Assembly (NCBI GenBank): GCA_963781215.1
Contig: CAWAFE010000038.1
Coordinates: 124,001-188,000 of the forward strand
DNA length: 64,000 nucleotides
Origin: AP-15 sp963781215
GTDB taxonomy: Bacteria; Pseudomonadota; Alphaproteobacteria; ATCC43930; CGMCC-115725
Direction: 5' to 3'
The notes under the pieces are model-generated. The model saw only the letters and a list, made by a program, of their open reading frames with translations. It had not been told where the DNA came from and did not search any database. This document shows, in pieces, positions 25,708 through 34,007 of the stretch. The stretch's first letter is position 1; each line of letters begins with the position of its first letter. A program made the translations under genes and the position numbers.

Positions 25708-27470
25708 GTCCGAGCGAAATTGCCCCTCACCCCGCCCCTCTCCCCGCGAGCGGGGAGAGGGAGAAGGCACTGAGAGGTAGGGTAAGGGGCAGCTTCCCGC
25801 CGATTTCGGCTCAGGCCGTGACGACCCTGCTGATCCTGCTCTTCGTCGGGGGGCTCGTCGGCTACCCGGTGCTGTTCCTGATCCAGGCCTCGCTGAATAC
25901 CGGCGATCCGCAGGTCTTTCCGGGCGAGGAATGGGGGCTCGGCAATTTCGCGGCACTGGGCGAGGAATTGCACATCCTCGGCAATACGGCACTCGTCGCC
26001 TGCCTGGCGACGGTCATGGCGGTCGTCTTCGGCTTTGTCGTCGCCTGGATCCTGACCCGCACCAAGGTGCCCGGCAGCACCAGGCTCGAGCGGCTGATGG
26101 AGTTGCCCTACTACATGACGCCGCTGGTCGGGGCGCTGGCCTGGGCGATCCTCGCCAGCCCGCGCACGGGCTTCTTGAACCAGGCGTGGCACGCAGTCGG
26201 CGGCAGGGGCGACCTCTTCGACATCTATTCGCCGTTTGGCATCGCCTGGGTCATGGCATTGTTCGAGGGTACGGTCGCGTTCGTCATGATCTCGGCGGCA
26301 ATGAAGTCGATGGACCCCTCGCTCGAAGAAACCTCGCGGGTTCTCGGCGCCGGCAAATTGCGCACCGTCCTCAAGGTGACGCTGCCGCTGGTCATGCCGG
26401 GGGTACTGGGGGCGACGATCTTTGTCTTCGCCGAGATGCTGGGCTCGTTCGCCGCCGCCTATGTGCTCGGCATCCCCGGCCGCTATTACGTCGTCACTAC
26501 CGCGATCTGGCAGGCGACCACCTCCTATCCGCCCGATTACGGCCGGGCTTCGGCGATGGGGATCTCGCTCTTCGCGGTGATGCTGGTGACGTTGACGATC
26601 TATCGCGTGATCGTTCGCCGCGGCAATTACGCGACGATCACCGGCAAGGCCTTTCGCCCGCGGGCGATGGAGGTCGGGCGCGCCGCCTGGATATTGCTGG
26701 CGGTGTGCGCCGCCTACATCCTGGTCGCGGTGGTATTGCCGCTGGCGGCCTTGCTGCTGACCTCGTTCCAGCGCTTCGCGACGGTGATCCTGGGACAGAT
26801 GCAGTTCACTTTCGCCAATTACCAGAACGCCGTCGCCTTTGCCGCGGTCAGATCGGCGCTCGCCAACAGCCTGATGCTGGGCTTCGGCGTGGCGACGGTC
26901 GGCGCGTTCGGGATGACGGTGCTGGTGTGGATCATCTACCGCTCGCGCGCGCCGGGCCATGCGCTGATCGAATATGTGGCGATGTTCCCGCAGGCGGTGC
27001 CGAGGCTGGTGTTCGGGCTGGCGCTCTTATGGGCCTGGCTCAACATCCCGATCCCGATCTACGGCACCTTGTGGCTGTTGGCGCTGGCCTATCTGACGGT
27101 GTTGATGCCATTGGGCGTGCGGACCCTGGCCGGGGTCATGCTGCAGATCGACAAGAGCCTCGAAGAATGCGCGCGGGTGTGCGGCGCCTCCTGGGGCTAT
27201 CAGCTGCGCACCGTGACGATGCCGTTGTTGCGCCCCGGCATCCTCGCCGCCTGGCTTCTGCTCTTCATCGCCAGCGTGCGCGAGCTCGGCGTGTCGATCT
27301 TTCTCGTGGGCCCCAAGTCGCAGGTCATCGCCCCCGCGATCGCCAGCGCCTGGCTCAGCTCCTCGACCGAATTGTCAACCGCATTGGCGATCATCCAAAC
27401 CTCGGCGGTGTTCGTGGCGCTGGCCCTGCTGTTCCGCGCGACGCGGCGCTTTACCGGGGAGTTGCGGTGA
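25704..27470 (+). CDS. ABC transporter permease, double MetI domain (Fe3+/thiamine-type)
   Basis: A 588-residue fused permease with about twelve membrane segments in two homologous halves, like FbpB/ThiP. The EAA loops are DPSLEETSRVLGAGKLRTVL in half one and DKSLEECARVCGASWGYQLR in half two. The annotated frame opens MSPSEIAPHPAPLPASGERE, which is the translation of a palindromic repeat (25724-25790), so the native start may lie later, near GSFPPISAQAVTTLLILLF. It overlaps the rhodanese gene upstream by 4 bp and the ATPase downstream by 4 bp (GTGA). No periplasmic binding protein gene is adjacent, so the substrate is open; iron and sulfur-compound uptake are both possible. Confidence 0.85.
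   Translation: MSPSEIAPHPAPLPASGEREKALRGRVRGSFPPISAQAVTTLLILLFVGGLVGYPVLFLIQASLNTGDPQVFPGEEWGLGNFAALGEELHILGNTALVACLATVMAVVFGFVVAWILTRTKVPGSTRLERLMELPYYMTPLVGALAWAILASPRTGFLNQAWHAVGGRGDLFDIYSPFGIAWVMALFEGTVAFVMISAAMKSMDPSLEETSRVLGAGKLRTVLKVTLPLVMPGVLGATIFVFAEMLGSFAAAYVLGIPGRYYVVTTAIWQATTSYPPDYGRASAMGISLFAVMLVTLTIYRVIVRRGNYATITGKAFRPRAMEVGRAAWILLAVCAAYILVAVVLPLAALLLTSFQRFATVILGQMQFTFANYQNAVAFAAVRSALANSLMLGFGVATVGAFGMTVLVWIIYRSRAPGHALIEYVAMFPQAVPRLVFGLALLWAWLNIPIPIYGTLWLLALAYLTVLMPLGVRTLAGVMLQIDKSLEECARVCGASWGYQLRTVTMPLLRPGILAAWLLLFIASVRELGVSIFLVGPKSQVIAPAIASAWLSSSTELSTALAIIQTSAVFVALALLFRATRRFTGELR
25724..25790. repeat. Dispersed palindromic element at the 5' end of the permease gene
   Basis: CCCCTCACCCCGCCCCTCTC, then CCCGCGAGCGGGGAGAGGG and a GGTAGGGTAAGGGGC tail. 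It is the same family as at 22133. It is translated in frame at the start of the permease ORF. Confidence 0.72.
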
Positions 27471-28558
27471 GCGAGGCGCGCATCGAGGTGTCGGATCTGG
27501 TCGTCCGCTACGGCGGTGTGGCGGCGGTCGATGGCGTCGGCTTCACGGTCGGGCGCGGCGAGCACCTGACCCTGCTCGGGCCTTCGGGCTGCGGCAAGAC
27601 GACGACGTTGCGCGCGATCGCCGGGCTCGAAGAGCCGACCGCCGGCACGATCCGGATCGACGGCCGCACGGTCTATTCCTCCGCCGAGCGGCGCAATGTG
27701 CCGACCGAAAGGCGCGGCGTTTCGATGGTCTTTCAGTCCTATGCGGTCTGGCCGCATATGACGGTGTTCGACAACGTCGCCTATGGGCTGCGGGTGCGAA
27801 AGCTGCCGCGGGCGGAGGTGGCGGCGAATGTCGAGCGCGCGCTCGACCTGGTGCAGATGCGCGAGCTGGCGGCGCGCCCGGCGGCAAATTTGTCGGGCGG
27901 CCAGCAGCAGCGCGTGGCACTCGCCCGCGCGATCGCGTTCTCGCCGACCGTCGTCCTGTTCGACGAGCCGCTCTCCAACCTCGACGCCAAATTGCGCGCC
28001 GAGATGCGGGTCGAGTTGCGCGAATTGCAGGCGCGGCTCGACATCACCTCGGTCTATGTCACGCACGACCAGGAGGAGGCGCTGGCGATCTCCGACCGGG
28101 TCATCGTCATGAATTCGGGCGGGATCGAGCAGATCGGCACCCCGGAGGAAATCTACAACCGGCCGAAGAGCCGCTTCGTCGCCGATTTTGTCGGCTCGGC
28201 CAACCTGATCGGGGGCCGGCTCAAGAGCCCGGCCGACGGCCCCGGAACGGTATTGTTCGAGGCCGCGGGCGGCATTGTGCTGCAGGCGAGCGCATTGCAT
28301 CGACCGCGCGGCGACGAGGACCGGGTTGCCGTGCGCACCGCCTATATCGACCTCGCGCCCGGCCCGCCCAACGGCGCGATCAACGCCGCGGCCGGGAATA
28401 TCCGCCAGCGCTTGTTCCACGGCGACTTCATCCAATACATCGTCGACTGGCCGGCCGGGCAGCTCGTCGTCCGCCGGCCGCCGACCGAAATGCTCGACGA
28501 GGGTGCGGCGGTCGCAATCTCCTTCGCCGCCGGGCATTGCATCCTGCTGGAGGGTTAG
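27467..28558 (+). CDS. ABC transporter ATP-binding protein (CUT1/FbpC-like with TOBE domain)
   Basis: A 363-residue ATPase starting at GTG 27467, overlapping the permease stop. All motifs are intact: Walker A GPSGCGKTTT, Q-loop FQSYAVWPHM, signature LSGGQQQR, Walker B VVLFDEPLSNLD, and switch His in YVTHDQEEAL. The last roughly 110 residues form a TOBE regulatory region (VADFVGSANLIGGRL onward). It energises the double permease encoded immediately upstream. With permease and ATPase but no binding protein, the import system is incomplete in this window. Confidence 0.93.
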   Translation: MSEARIEVSDLVVRYGGVAAVDGVGFTVGRGEHLTLLGPSGCGKTTTLRAIAGLEEPTAGTIRIDGRTVYSSAERRNVPTERRGVSMVFQSYAVWPHMTVFDNVAYGLRVRKLPRAEVAANVERALDLVQMRELAARPAANLSGGQQQRVALARAIAFSPTVVLFDEPLSNLDAKLRAEMRVELRELQARLDITSVYVTHDQEEALAISDRVIVMNSGGIEQIGTPEEIYNRPKSRFVADFVGSANLIGGRLKSPADGPGTVLFEAAGGIVLQASALHRPRGDEDRVAVRTAYIDLAPGPPNGAINAAAGNIRQRLFHGDFIQYIVDWPAGQLVVRRPPTEMLDEGAAVAISFAAGHCILLEG

Positions 28559-28616
28559 GTTAGGGTCCGCTCAATCGTTGCGTTATCGCGGCGTACCGGA
28601 GGGAGGAAGCCCAGAT

Positions 28617-29309
28617 ATGCGTATTTCCGATTTGATCCTCAGCCTTGCCGTCGTGGCTTTCGCGGCGGTGCGGCCCGTATATGCGGAGGATGCCGTGAAC
28701 GCTCCGGTCTATACCGTCACCTATTTCGACGTAGCGCCGCAGTCGGCGGCAAAAAGCGCGGGCCTCGCTCGGCAATATGCCGATGCCGGCCGCAAGTCGG
28801 ACGGCAACCTCGTCTTCGATGTTTACGAGGAGATCGGCCGGCCGAACCGGTTCGCCATCTTGGAAGGCTGGCGCGACAAGAAGGCAGCTGACGCACACGG
28901 CGCCTCCGCGCTCACCACCGGTTTTCACAGCAGCCTGCAGCCGCTGTTGATCGCCGGGCTCGGGGCGCGAGGCTTCAGCGGCCTCTCGATCGCGGCGCCG
29001 ACGGCGCGGCCCGGAAACGACGCTGTTTACGTCCTGACCCATGTCGATGTGTTCCCAGCGGGGAAGGATCAGGCCGTCGAGCTGGTCAAGGCGCGCGCGG
29101 AGGCGGGCAGAAAAGACGACGGCAATTTGTGGTTCGACGTGCTGCAGTGGGACGGTCATCCCAACCACTTCACCTTGGTCGAGGCCTGGCGCGACCATAA
29201 GGCCTTCGACGCGAGCGTGACCGCACCGCAAACGAAGGATTTCCGCCAGAAGATCACCCCACTCGAAGGCGCTCTCTATGACGAGCGCCTGTACAAGGTC
29301 CTGCGCTGA
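28617..29309 (+). CDS. Secreted protein with two antibiotic-biosynthesis-monooxygenase-like (ABM) domains
   Basis: A 230-residue protein with a Sec signal (LILSLAVVAFAAVRPVYA-ED). ATG at 28617 is chosen because GGAGGGAGG precedes it and the signal starts there. The mature part holds two similar ABM ferredoxin-like repeats: VYTVTYFDVAPQSAAKSAGL with DGNLVFDVYEEIGRPNRFAI, then VYVLTHVDVFPAGKDQAVEL with DGNLWFDVLQWDGHPNHFTL. The duplicated unit and WRDKKA/WRDHKA motifs are diagnostic. ABM proteins often oxidise quinols without cofactors. Export to the periplasm is less usual. It follows the ABC ATPase by 58 bp but may have its own promoter. Confidence 0.75.
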   Translation: MRISDLILSLAVVAFAAVRPVYAEDAVNAPVYTVTYFDVAPQSAAKSAGLARQYADAGRKSDGNLVFDVYEEIGRPNRFAILEGWRDKKAADAHGASALTTGFHSSLQPLLIAGLGARGFSGLSIAAPTARPGNDAVYVLTHVDVFPAGKDQAVELVKARAEAGRKDDGNLWFDVLQWDGHPNHFTLVEAWRDHKAFDASVTAPQTKDFRQKITPLEGALYDERLYKVLR

Positions 29310-29327
29310 CCCGGCGGCTCCGCGGGC

Positions 29328-30314
29328 TCACGACGCCCCGTAATAGCGCCTGTACCAGTCGACAAACCGCGTGAGCCCAGCCTCGATCGTGGTCTTCGGC
29401 GCGTAGCCGAGGTCACGGCGCGCCGATTCGATGTCGGCAAAGCTCTCGGCCACGTCGCCGGGCTGCATCGGCGCCAGCTCCTTCCGTGCGGTGCGGCCGA
29501 GCAGGCGTTCGAGGACGGCGATGAAATCGAGCAGCGGCTCGGCGCGGTGGTTGCCGAGATTGTAGATGCGGTGGGGGACGCCGCCCTCGGCCGCCGCGAC
29601 TGCGGGCCGGTCGTAGGCCGCGAGCGTGCCGGCGACAATGTCGTCGATATAGGTGAAATCCCGCGCCATCCGACCGTTGTTGAAGACCTTGATCGGCTCC
29701 CCGGCGAGAATCGCGCGGGTGAACAGGTAATAGGCCATGTCCGGCCGGCCCCACGGCCCATAGACGGTAAAGAACCGCAGCCCGGTCGCGGGCAGGCCAT
29801 AGAGGTGCGCGTAGGTTTGCGCGATCAGCTCGCAGCTGCGCTTGGTCGCGGCATAGAGCGAAACCGGCTGGTCGACCGCGTTGTCGACGCTGAACGGCTG
29901 CTTGCGGTTGGCGCCGTAGACCGAGGATGACGAGGCGTAGACAATCCCCGTCAGCCTGTCGATCCGCCGCGCCGCCTCCAGCATCACGAGGGTGCCCATG
30001 ACGTTCGCGTCGATATAGGCGTAGGGGTTTTCGAGCGAGTAGCGCACGCCCGCCTGCGCGGCGAGATGAATGATGCCGTCGAGATCCCGATCGGCGTCGA
30101 CCAGGGCGAAGACCGCCTCGCGGTCGGCGATGTCGAGCCTCGCAAAGTCGAAGCCCGGAAAATGGCCGAGCTCGGCGAGGCGGGCTTCCTTCAGCCGCAC
30201 ATCGTAGTAGTCGTTCAAATTGTCTATGCCGAGCACGCGCTCGCCGCGCCGCAGCAGTGCGGCGGCGACGTGGAAGCCGATGAACCCGGCGGCGCCAGTG
30301 AGCAGGATCGACAT
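29328..30314 (-). CDS. UDP-glucuronate 4-epimerase-like NAD-dependent epimerase
   Basis: A 328-residue extended short-chain dehydrogenase that interconverts UDP-glucuronate and UDP-galacturonate. Start ATG 30314 gives MSILLTGAAGFIGFHVAAAL with the NAD-binding GxxGFIG motif. An upstream in-frame start at 30368 would add an unlikely leader. Catalytic Tyr and Lys lie in YAATKRSCE. SSSSVYGANRKQPF and LRFFTVYGPWGRPDMAYYLF match LpsL/CapI-type epimerases rather than GalE. It opens a polysaccharide region and is followed on the same strand upstream by an acyltransferase gene (30369). The product would feed uronic acid into surface polysaccharide. Confidence 0.88.
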   Translation of the reverse strand: MSILLTGAAGFIGFHVAAALLRRGERVLGIDNLNDYYDVRLKEARLAELGHFPGFDFARLDIADREAVFALVDADRDLDGIIHLAAQAGVRYSLENPYAYIDANVMGTLVMLEAARRIDRLTGIVYASSSSVYGANRKQPFSVDNAVDQPVSLYAATKRSCELIAQTYAHLYGLPATGLRFFTVYGPWGRPDMAYYLFTRAILAGEPIKVFNNGRMARDFTYIDDIVAGTLAAYDRPAVAAAEGGVPHRIYNLGNHRAEPLLDFIAVLERLLGRTARKELAPMQPGDVAESFADIESARRDLGYAPKTTIEAGLTRFVDWYRRYYGAS

Positions 30315-30368
30315 GAGGCCCGCTGTTCTCTCTCTGCAACTATAAGTGGGTGAGCAAATCCGCTTCAC

Positions 30369-31490
30369 CTACCGTTTCGTCTCCCCGGCGGCAAGCCTTT
30401 TTTGCGCCAGCCGTCGCGCGAGGCGCTCAACGCGAAAGGCGAGGCGCGGCTGGCGTACGACCTGCCACAGCATCGGCTCACACTGCGTGGCAAAGCTTTC
30501 CTTCAGCCGGTTATGCCCGGCCATGAAATCATAGATGCGCGCGCCCGACCGGAACGCATGCCGGATCCCCAGTGCGTGCGAGACGACACCCGGCCGCTCG
30601 CGCCGATCGGCATCATCAAAGCCGCTCTGATAGGCGTAAACCCGATCATCCAGCCGCAGATTGTAGAGATAGCCGATAATGCGCTCGCCCGCGCGGATTT
30701 CGAGAAGCTGCGTGGCGCCGGCGGCAAAGCTGCGCCCGATCAGCTGCCGGTGGAACTGCTCGAAGAACGGGTCGGCAAAAGCATGTCGCTCGCCGCGGCG
30801 CTCCCAGGACGCGCAATGCAGCGCCTTCAGGGCATCGAAGAAGGCCAACCCTTGCGCCGCCGTCACCGCTTCGACGACACGCAGCGGGCCGAAGCGCTCG
30901 AAATGGCGCATGGCGCGGCGAAGCTGCTGGCGCGCGTTGGCGCTGAGCACCGGGTCGAGCGCGCCGCCGCTTTCGGCCAGGCGGCAAAGTTCGACAGAGT
31001 ACGACGGAAGGGTCCGTTCTGCTCGAAGGAGCCGCCATTTCTGTACGGTCCGCTCGGGCACCAGTATCAGCATGCCCCTGAGATGCAGCTCGTCGGCCTC
31101 CCCGCGTAAGCCGGCGAACCAGGCGATCAGCGCGTCGTAGGCAGCGGTTTCGAGACCGGCCGCTACAACCAGGCCGTTGTGCTCGATGGCGAGCGCGTCG
31201 AAGCCCGGATCCCCGGTTTCGTTCAGATAGAGGCCGCGCGTGCGATAAAGCCCGCGTCGGCCGCGCGCCGTAGCGGCGCCGAGCAGCGCCAGCGCCACCG
31301 TCTCGCCTCGGTCGACCCCGCGCAGCAGCATCGGCCGGCCGGCCTCGGGCACCGCCGCCAGCAGCGTGCCGATCCAATGCCACGAGGTGAAGAACGACGG
31401 GCGGGAAGCCGCCTCTAGCCGGCGCCATTCGTCTTCGAGCCGGTCGAGCGTTGGCAGCCTCTCCCGGCGGAATTCGACCTCACGCGGCAC
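30369..31490 (-). CDS. FemAB/BioF2-like GNAT acyltransferase (polysaccharide-associated)
   Basis: About 373 residues in the family often called CelD/BioF2-like, with two GNAT-like halves. Features are FFTSWHWIGTLLAAVPEAGR, the helical RQQLRRAMRHFERFGPLRVV, and the C-terminal IGYLYNLRLDDRVYAYQSGF with HAFRSGARIYDFMAGHNRLK. GTG at 31490 is preferred over TTG at 31538, since the latter would leave only 20 bp to the divergent glycosyltransferase start. Relatives transfer acyl or aminoacyl groups during exopolysaccharide or envelope assembly. A second member of the family lies at 34008. Confidence 0.72.
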   Translation of the reverse strand: MPREVEFRRERLPTLDRLEDEWRRLEAASRPSFFTSWHWIGTLLAAVPEAGRPMLLRGVDRGETVALALLGAATARGRRGLYRTRGLYLNETGDPGFDALAIEHNGLVVAAGLETAAYDALIAWFAGLRGEADELHLRGMLILVPERTVQKWRLLRAERTLPSYSVELCRLAESGGALDPVLSANARQQLRRAMRHFERFGPLRVVEAVTAAQGLAFFDALKALHCASWERRGERHAFADPFFEQFHRQLIGRSFAAGATQLLEIRAGERIIGYLYNLRLDDRVYAYQSGFDDADRRERPGVVSHALGIRHAFRSGARIYDFMAGHNRLKESFATQCEPMLWQVVRQPRLAFRVERLARRLAQKRLAAGETKR

Positions 31491-31557
31491 GTCAATCAAA
31501 TCTGAGGGACTTCGACATAAACCGGTTCCAGGGTGCAACGCTGGTATAATCGCACCA

Positions 31558-32763
31558 ATGCGGATCTTGCATATTCTCGACCACTCGCTGCCATTGCAGA
31601 GCGGCTATGTCTATCGCACGCTCGGCATCGTCAATCAGCAGCGGGCATTGGGCTGGGAGCCGGTGCTGCTGACGAGCGGCAAGCATTACGCGCCGGGGCC
31701 GCCGCGCGAGCGGATCGGCGAGTGGGAGTTTCTGCGCACGCCGGCGCCGAACGGTGCTGGCGGGCGGCTGCCATGGGTGCGCGAGTTGAAGATCGTTGGC
31801 GATCTCGGCCGGCGTCTCGACGAAGTGATCGGCGAGGTCAGGCCGGATATCCTGCACGCGCACTCCCCGGTGCTGAACGCGATGGCGGCGATCCGCGCCG
31901 GCGGACGGCATCGGCTGCCGGTCATCTACGAAGTGCGGGCATTGTGGGAGGACGCGGCGGCGAGCCATCGCGGGCAGCGGGCGCCGGACCTGCGTTATCG
32001 GGCGACGCGGCTCATCGAGACCCGCGCACTGCGCCGCGCCGACGCGCTCACCACGATCTGCGATGGTTTGCGCCGCGAGATGATCGGCCGCGGCATTTCG
32101 CCGGAAAAGATCACGGTCATTCCGAACGCCGTCGACCGCGGCGCCTTCAAGGGGCCCAGCCCGCCCGACCCGGCGCTCGCGGCGCGGCTCGGCCTCGCCG
32201 GGAGGACGGTGCTCGCCTTCTTCGGCTCGTTCTACGCCTATGAGGGGCTTCATCTGCTGCTGCAGGCGATGCCCGAGCTGCAGCGGCGCCACGCCGAGAT
32301 CGCCGTTCTGCTGGTCGGCGGCGGCCCGGAGGAGAAGCGGCTGCGGGAGACGGCCAGGGCCCTGAGCCTCGGCGACGGCGTGGTCTTTGCGGGGCGGGTC
32401 GCGCACGAGGAAGTCCAGCGGTATTACGATCTTGCCGACCTGTTCGTCTTCCCACGCGTCTCGATGCGCCTGACCGAGCTGGTGACGCCGCTGAAGCCGC
32501 TCGAGGCGATGGCGCAGGAGCGAATCGTCGCCGCCTCCAGCGTTGGCGGCCATCGCGAGCTGATCCGCGACCGCGACACGGGTTATCTCTTTCCGCCGGA
32601 CGATCCCCGGTTGCTGGCCGAAGGCGTCCTGGCAGCACTCGACGACCGCGCATCATGGCCGCGGATTCGGGCGCGAGCGGCCGAATTCATCGACGCCGAG
32701 CGCTCTTGGCCGCACAGCGTCGCCCACTACGCCGAGGTCTACGCGCGCGTGCTACGGCAATAG
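31558..32763 (+). CDS. Glycosyltransferase, GT4 family
   Basis: A 401-residue GT-B enzyme. The N-terminal domain opens MRILHILDHSLPLQSGYVYR, a pattern seen in PEP-CTERM/exosortase-linked glycosyltransferases. The C-terminal donor domain has VLAFFGSFYAYEGLHLLLQA, LLVGGGPEEKRLRETA and the GT4 E-x7-E-like region in VTPLKPLEAMAQERIVAAS. ATG at 31558. It is convergent with the next glycosyltransferase, their ends overlapping by 12 bp. It is likely to add a sugar during surface polysaccharide assembly; acceptor and donor are unknown. Confidence 0.87.
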   Translation: MRILHILDHSLPLQSGYVYRTLGIVNQQRALGWEPVLLTSGKHYAPGPPRERIGEWEFLRTPAPNGAGGRLPWVRELKIVGDLGRRLDEVIGEVRPDILHAHSPVLNAMAAIRAGGRHRLPVIYEVRALWEDAAASHRGQRAPDLRYRATRLIETRALRRADALTTICDGLRREMIGRGISPEKITVIPNAVDRGAFKGPSPPDPALAARLGLAGRTVLAFFGSFYAYEGLHLLLQAMPELQRRHAEIAVLLVGGGPEEKRLRETARALSLGDGVVFAGRVAHEEVQRYYDLADLFVFPRVSMRLTELVTPLKPLEAMAQERIVAASSVGGHRELIRDRDTGYLFPPDDPRLLAEGVLAALDDRASWPRIRARAAEFIDAERSWPHSVAHYAEVYARVLRQ

Positions 32764-33963
32764 GTGGGCGTGGGCGGCGGGGCGAGCCACGGCAGGGCGG
32801 GCGCAGATCTCTTGGAACAGCTCGACCTGCCCTTCGGTTGTGCTGCGCCAGTCGAACCCCTCGGCATAGGCCCGTGTATCGGCACGGTCGGGCGGCGCGG
32901 CGAGGAGGTCGCGGATGGCGGCGGCGAGACCGCCCGGCGTCGCATCCGCCACGATCCGGCCGGCGGCGGGTGCGGCGACGATATCGGCCATGCCATCGAT
33001 GTTCGCGACGACGACCGGGGTGCCGCAGGCCATGCTTTCGAGCAGCACGTTGGGCCAGCCTTCGCGCGACGACGGCAGCAGCAGCAGATCGGCCGCGCTG
33101 TAGATCTCGGGCAGCCGGTCCTGCGGCATGGCGCCGAGCAGACGGACCCGGCCGGCGACTCCGCGCTCGCGCGCCAGCGCCTCGATCGCCGGCCGCTCCG
33201 GGCCGTCGCCGACAATCACGAGATCGACGCCGGGCAGCTCGGCGAGGGCCTCGACCATCAGGCGATGCCGCTTTTTCTCCACCAGATTGGCGACGGCGAG
33301 CAGTGTCGGCCGGACAGCGCCGAGGGCATGCCGCGCCGCGCCGCGTTCCATCGGATGAAAGAGGGCGAGGTCGACCCCGTTGCGCAGCACGCGCACCCGC
33401 TCCGGCGCCGTCCCGAGGGCCGCGAGCTTTCGCTGCAATCCGCTCGACACCGTGATCAGCCCCGCGGCACGCGCCGCCGCCCAGCGGATCCATCGGCGCG
33501 GCACGGCATAGGTAGCGATCAGGTCGAGGTCGTCACCTCGTGCGGTAACGACTACGGGTCGGCCGAGGGCGCGGCCGAGCAGCACCGCGGCGACGCCGTC
33601 CGGGTAAAAATAGTGCGCGTCGATCAGGTCGAAGTCGCGGCCTTGGCGCATCTGCCGGCGCAATACCGGCAGCACCGCCGCGAAGAGCGCCAGCGGCGCC
33701 GAGCTCATGCCGATCTTCGGCAATAGCGGATAGCGCGGATGATCGATCTGCAACCCGTGCCGAAGCTCCTCGCTCGGCGTGCGGGCGATGACCGCGTAGC
33801 GGCCGAACCGGCCGGACGCGAACGGGAACCACGGGCAGGGTGCGACGACGCGCGCGGCGACGAGGCCGCTCTCGGCCAGCTTTCGCAGCCGCGTCTCGAT
33901 GAAAATCCCATGCTGCGGCCGCAGGGCGCTCGGATACAACGTCGTGAAGGTGAGGATCTGCAC
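32752..33963 (-). CDS. Glycosyltransferase, GT4 family
   Basis: A 403-residue GT-B enzyme, starting at GTG 33963 (MQILTFTTLYPSALRPQHGI). AAGGAG lies 14 bases upstream, which is long, so the start is tentative; the open frame reaches back to 34188. Motifs are VTARGDDLDLIATYAVPRR, LLAVANLVEKKRHRLMVEAL, IVGDGPERPAIEAL and the donor-site GWPNVLLESMACGTPVVVAN. It resembles WcaL/PimB-like enzymes. It is part of the surface polysaccharide cluster. Confidence 0.87.
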   Translation of the reverse strand: MQILTFTTLYPSALRPQHGIFIETRLRKLAESGLVAARVVAPCPWFPFASGRFGRYAVIARTPSEELRHGLQIDHPRYPLLPKIGMSSAPLALFAAVLPVLRRQMRQGRDFDLIDAHYFYPDGVAAVLLGRALGRPVVVTARGDDLDLIATYAVPRRWIRWAAARAAGLITVSSGLQRKLAALGTAPERVRVLRNGVDLALFHPMERGAARHALGAVRPTLLAVANLVEKKRHRLMVEALAELPGVDLVIVGDGPERPAIEALARERGVAGRVRLLGAMPQDRLPEIYSAADLLLLPSSREGWPNVLLESMACGTPVVVANIDGMADIVAAPAAGRIVADATPGGLAAAIRDLLAAPPDRADTRAYAEGFDWRSTTEGQVELFQEICARPAVARPAAHAHLLP

Positions 33964-34007
33964 CTGAAGGCCTGCATCTCCTTGGACGACGAGGGCGCCG
34001 CCGCCTG

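Noticed and set aside
25335..26960. 541-residue minus-strand frame opposite the rhodanese and permease
   Set aside because: Highly charged low-complexity composition; the plus-strand genes carry all recognisable motifs.
25931..28558. 875-residue plus-strand frame covering permease and ATPase
   Set aside because: Only its last part (from 27467) is the ATPase; the upstream part is an out-of-frame reading of the permease.
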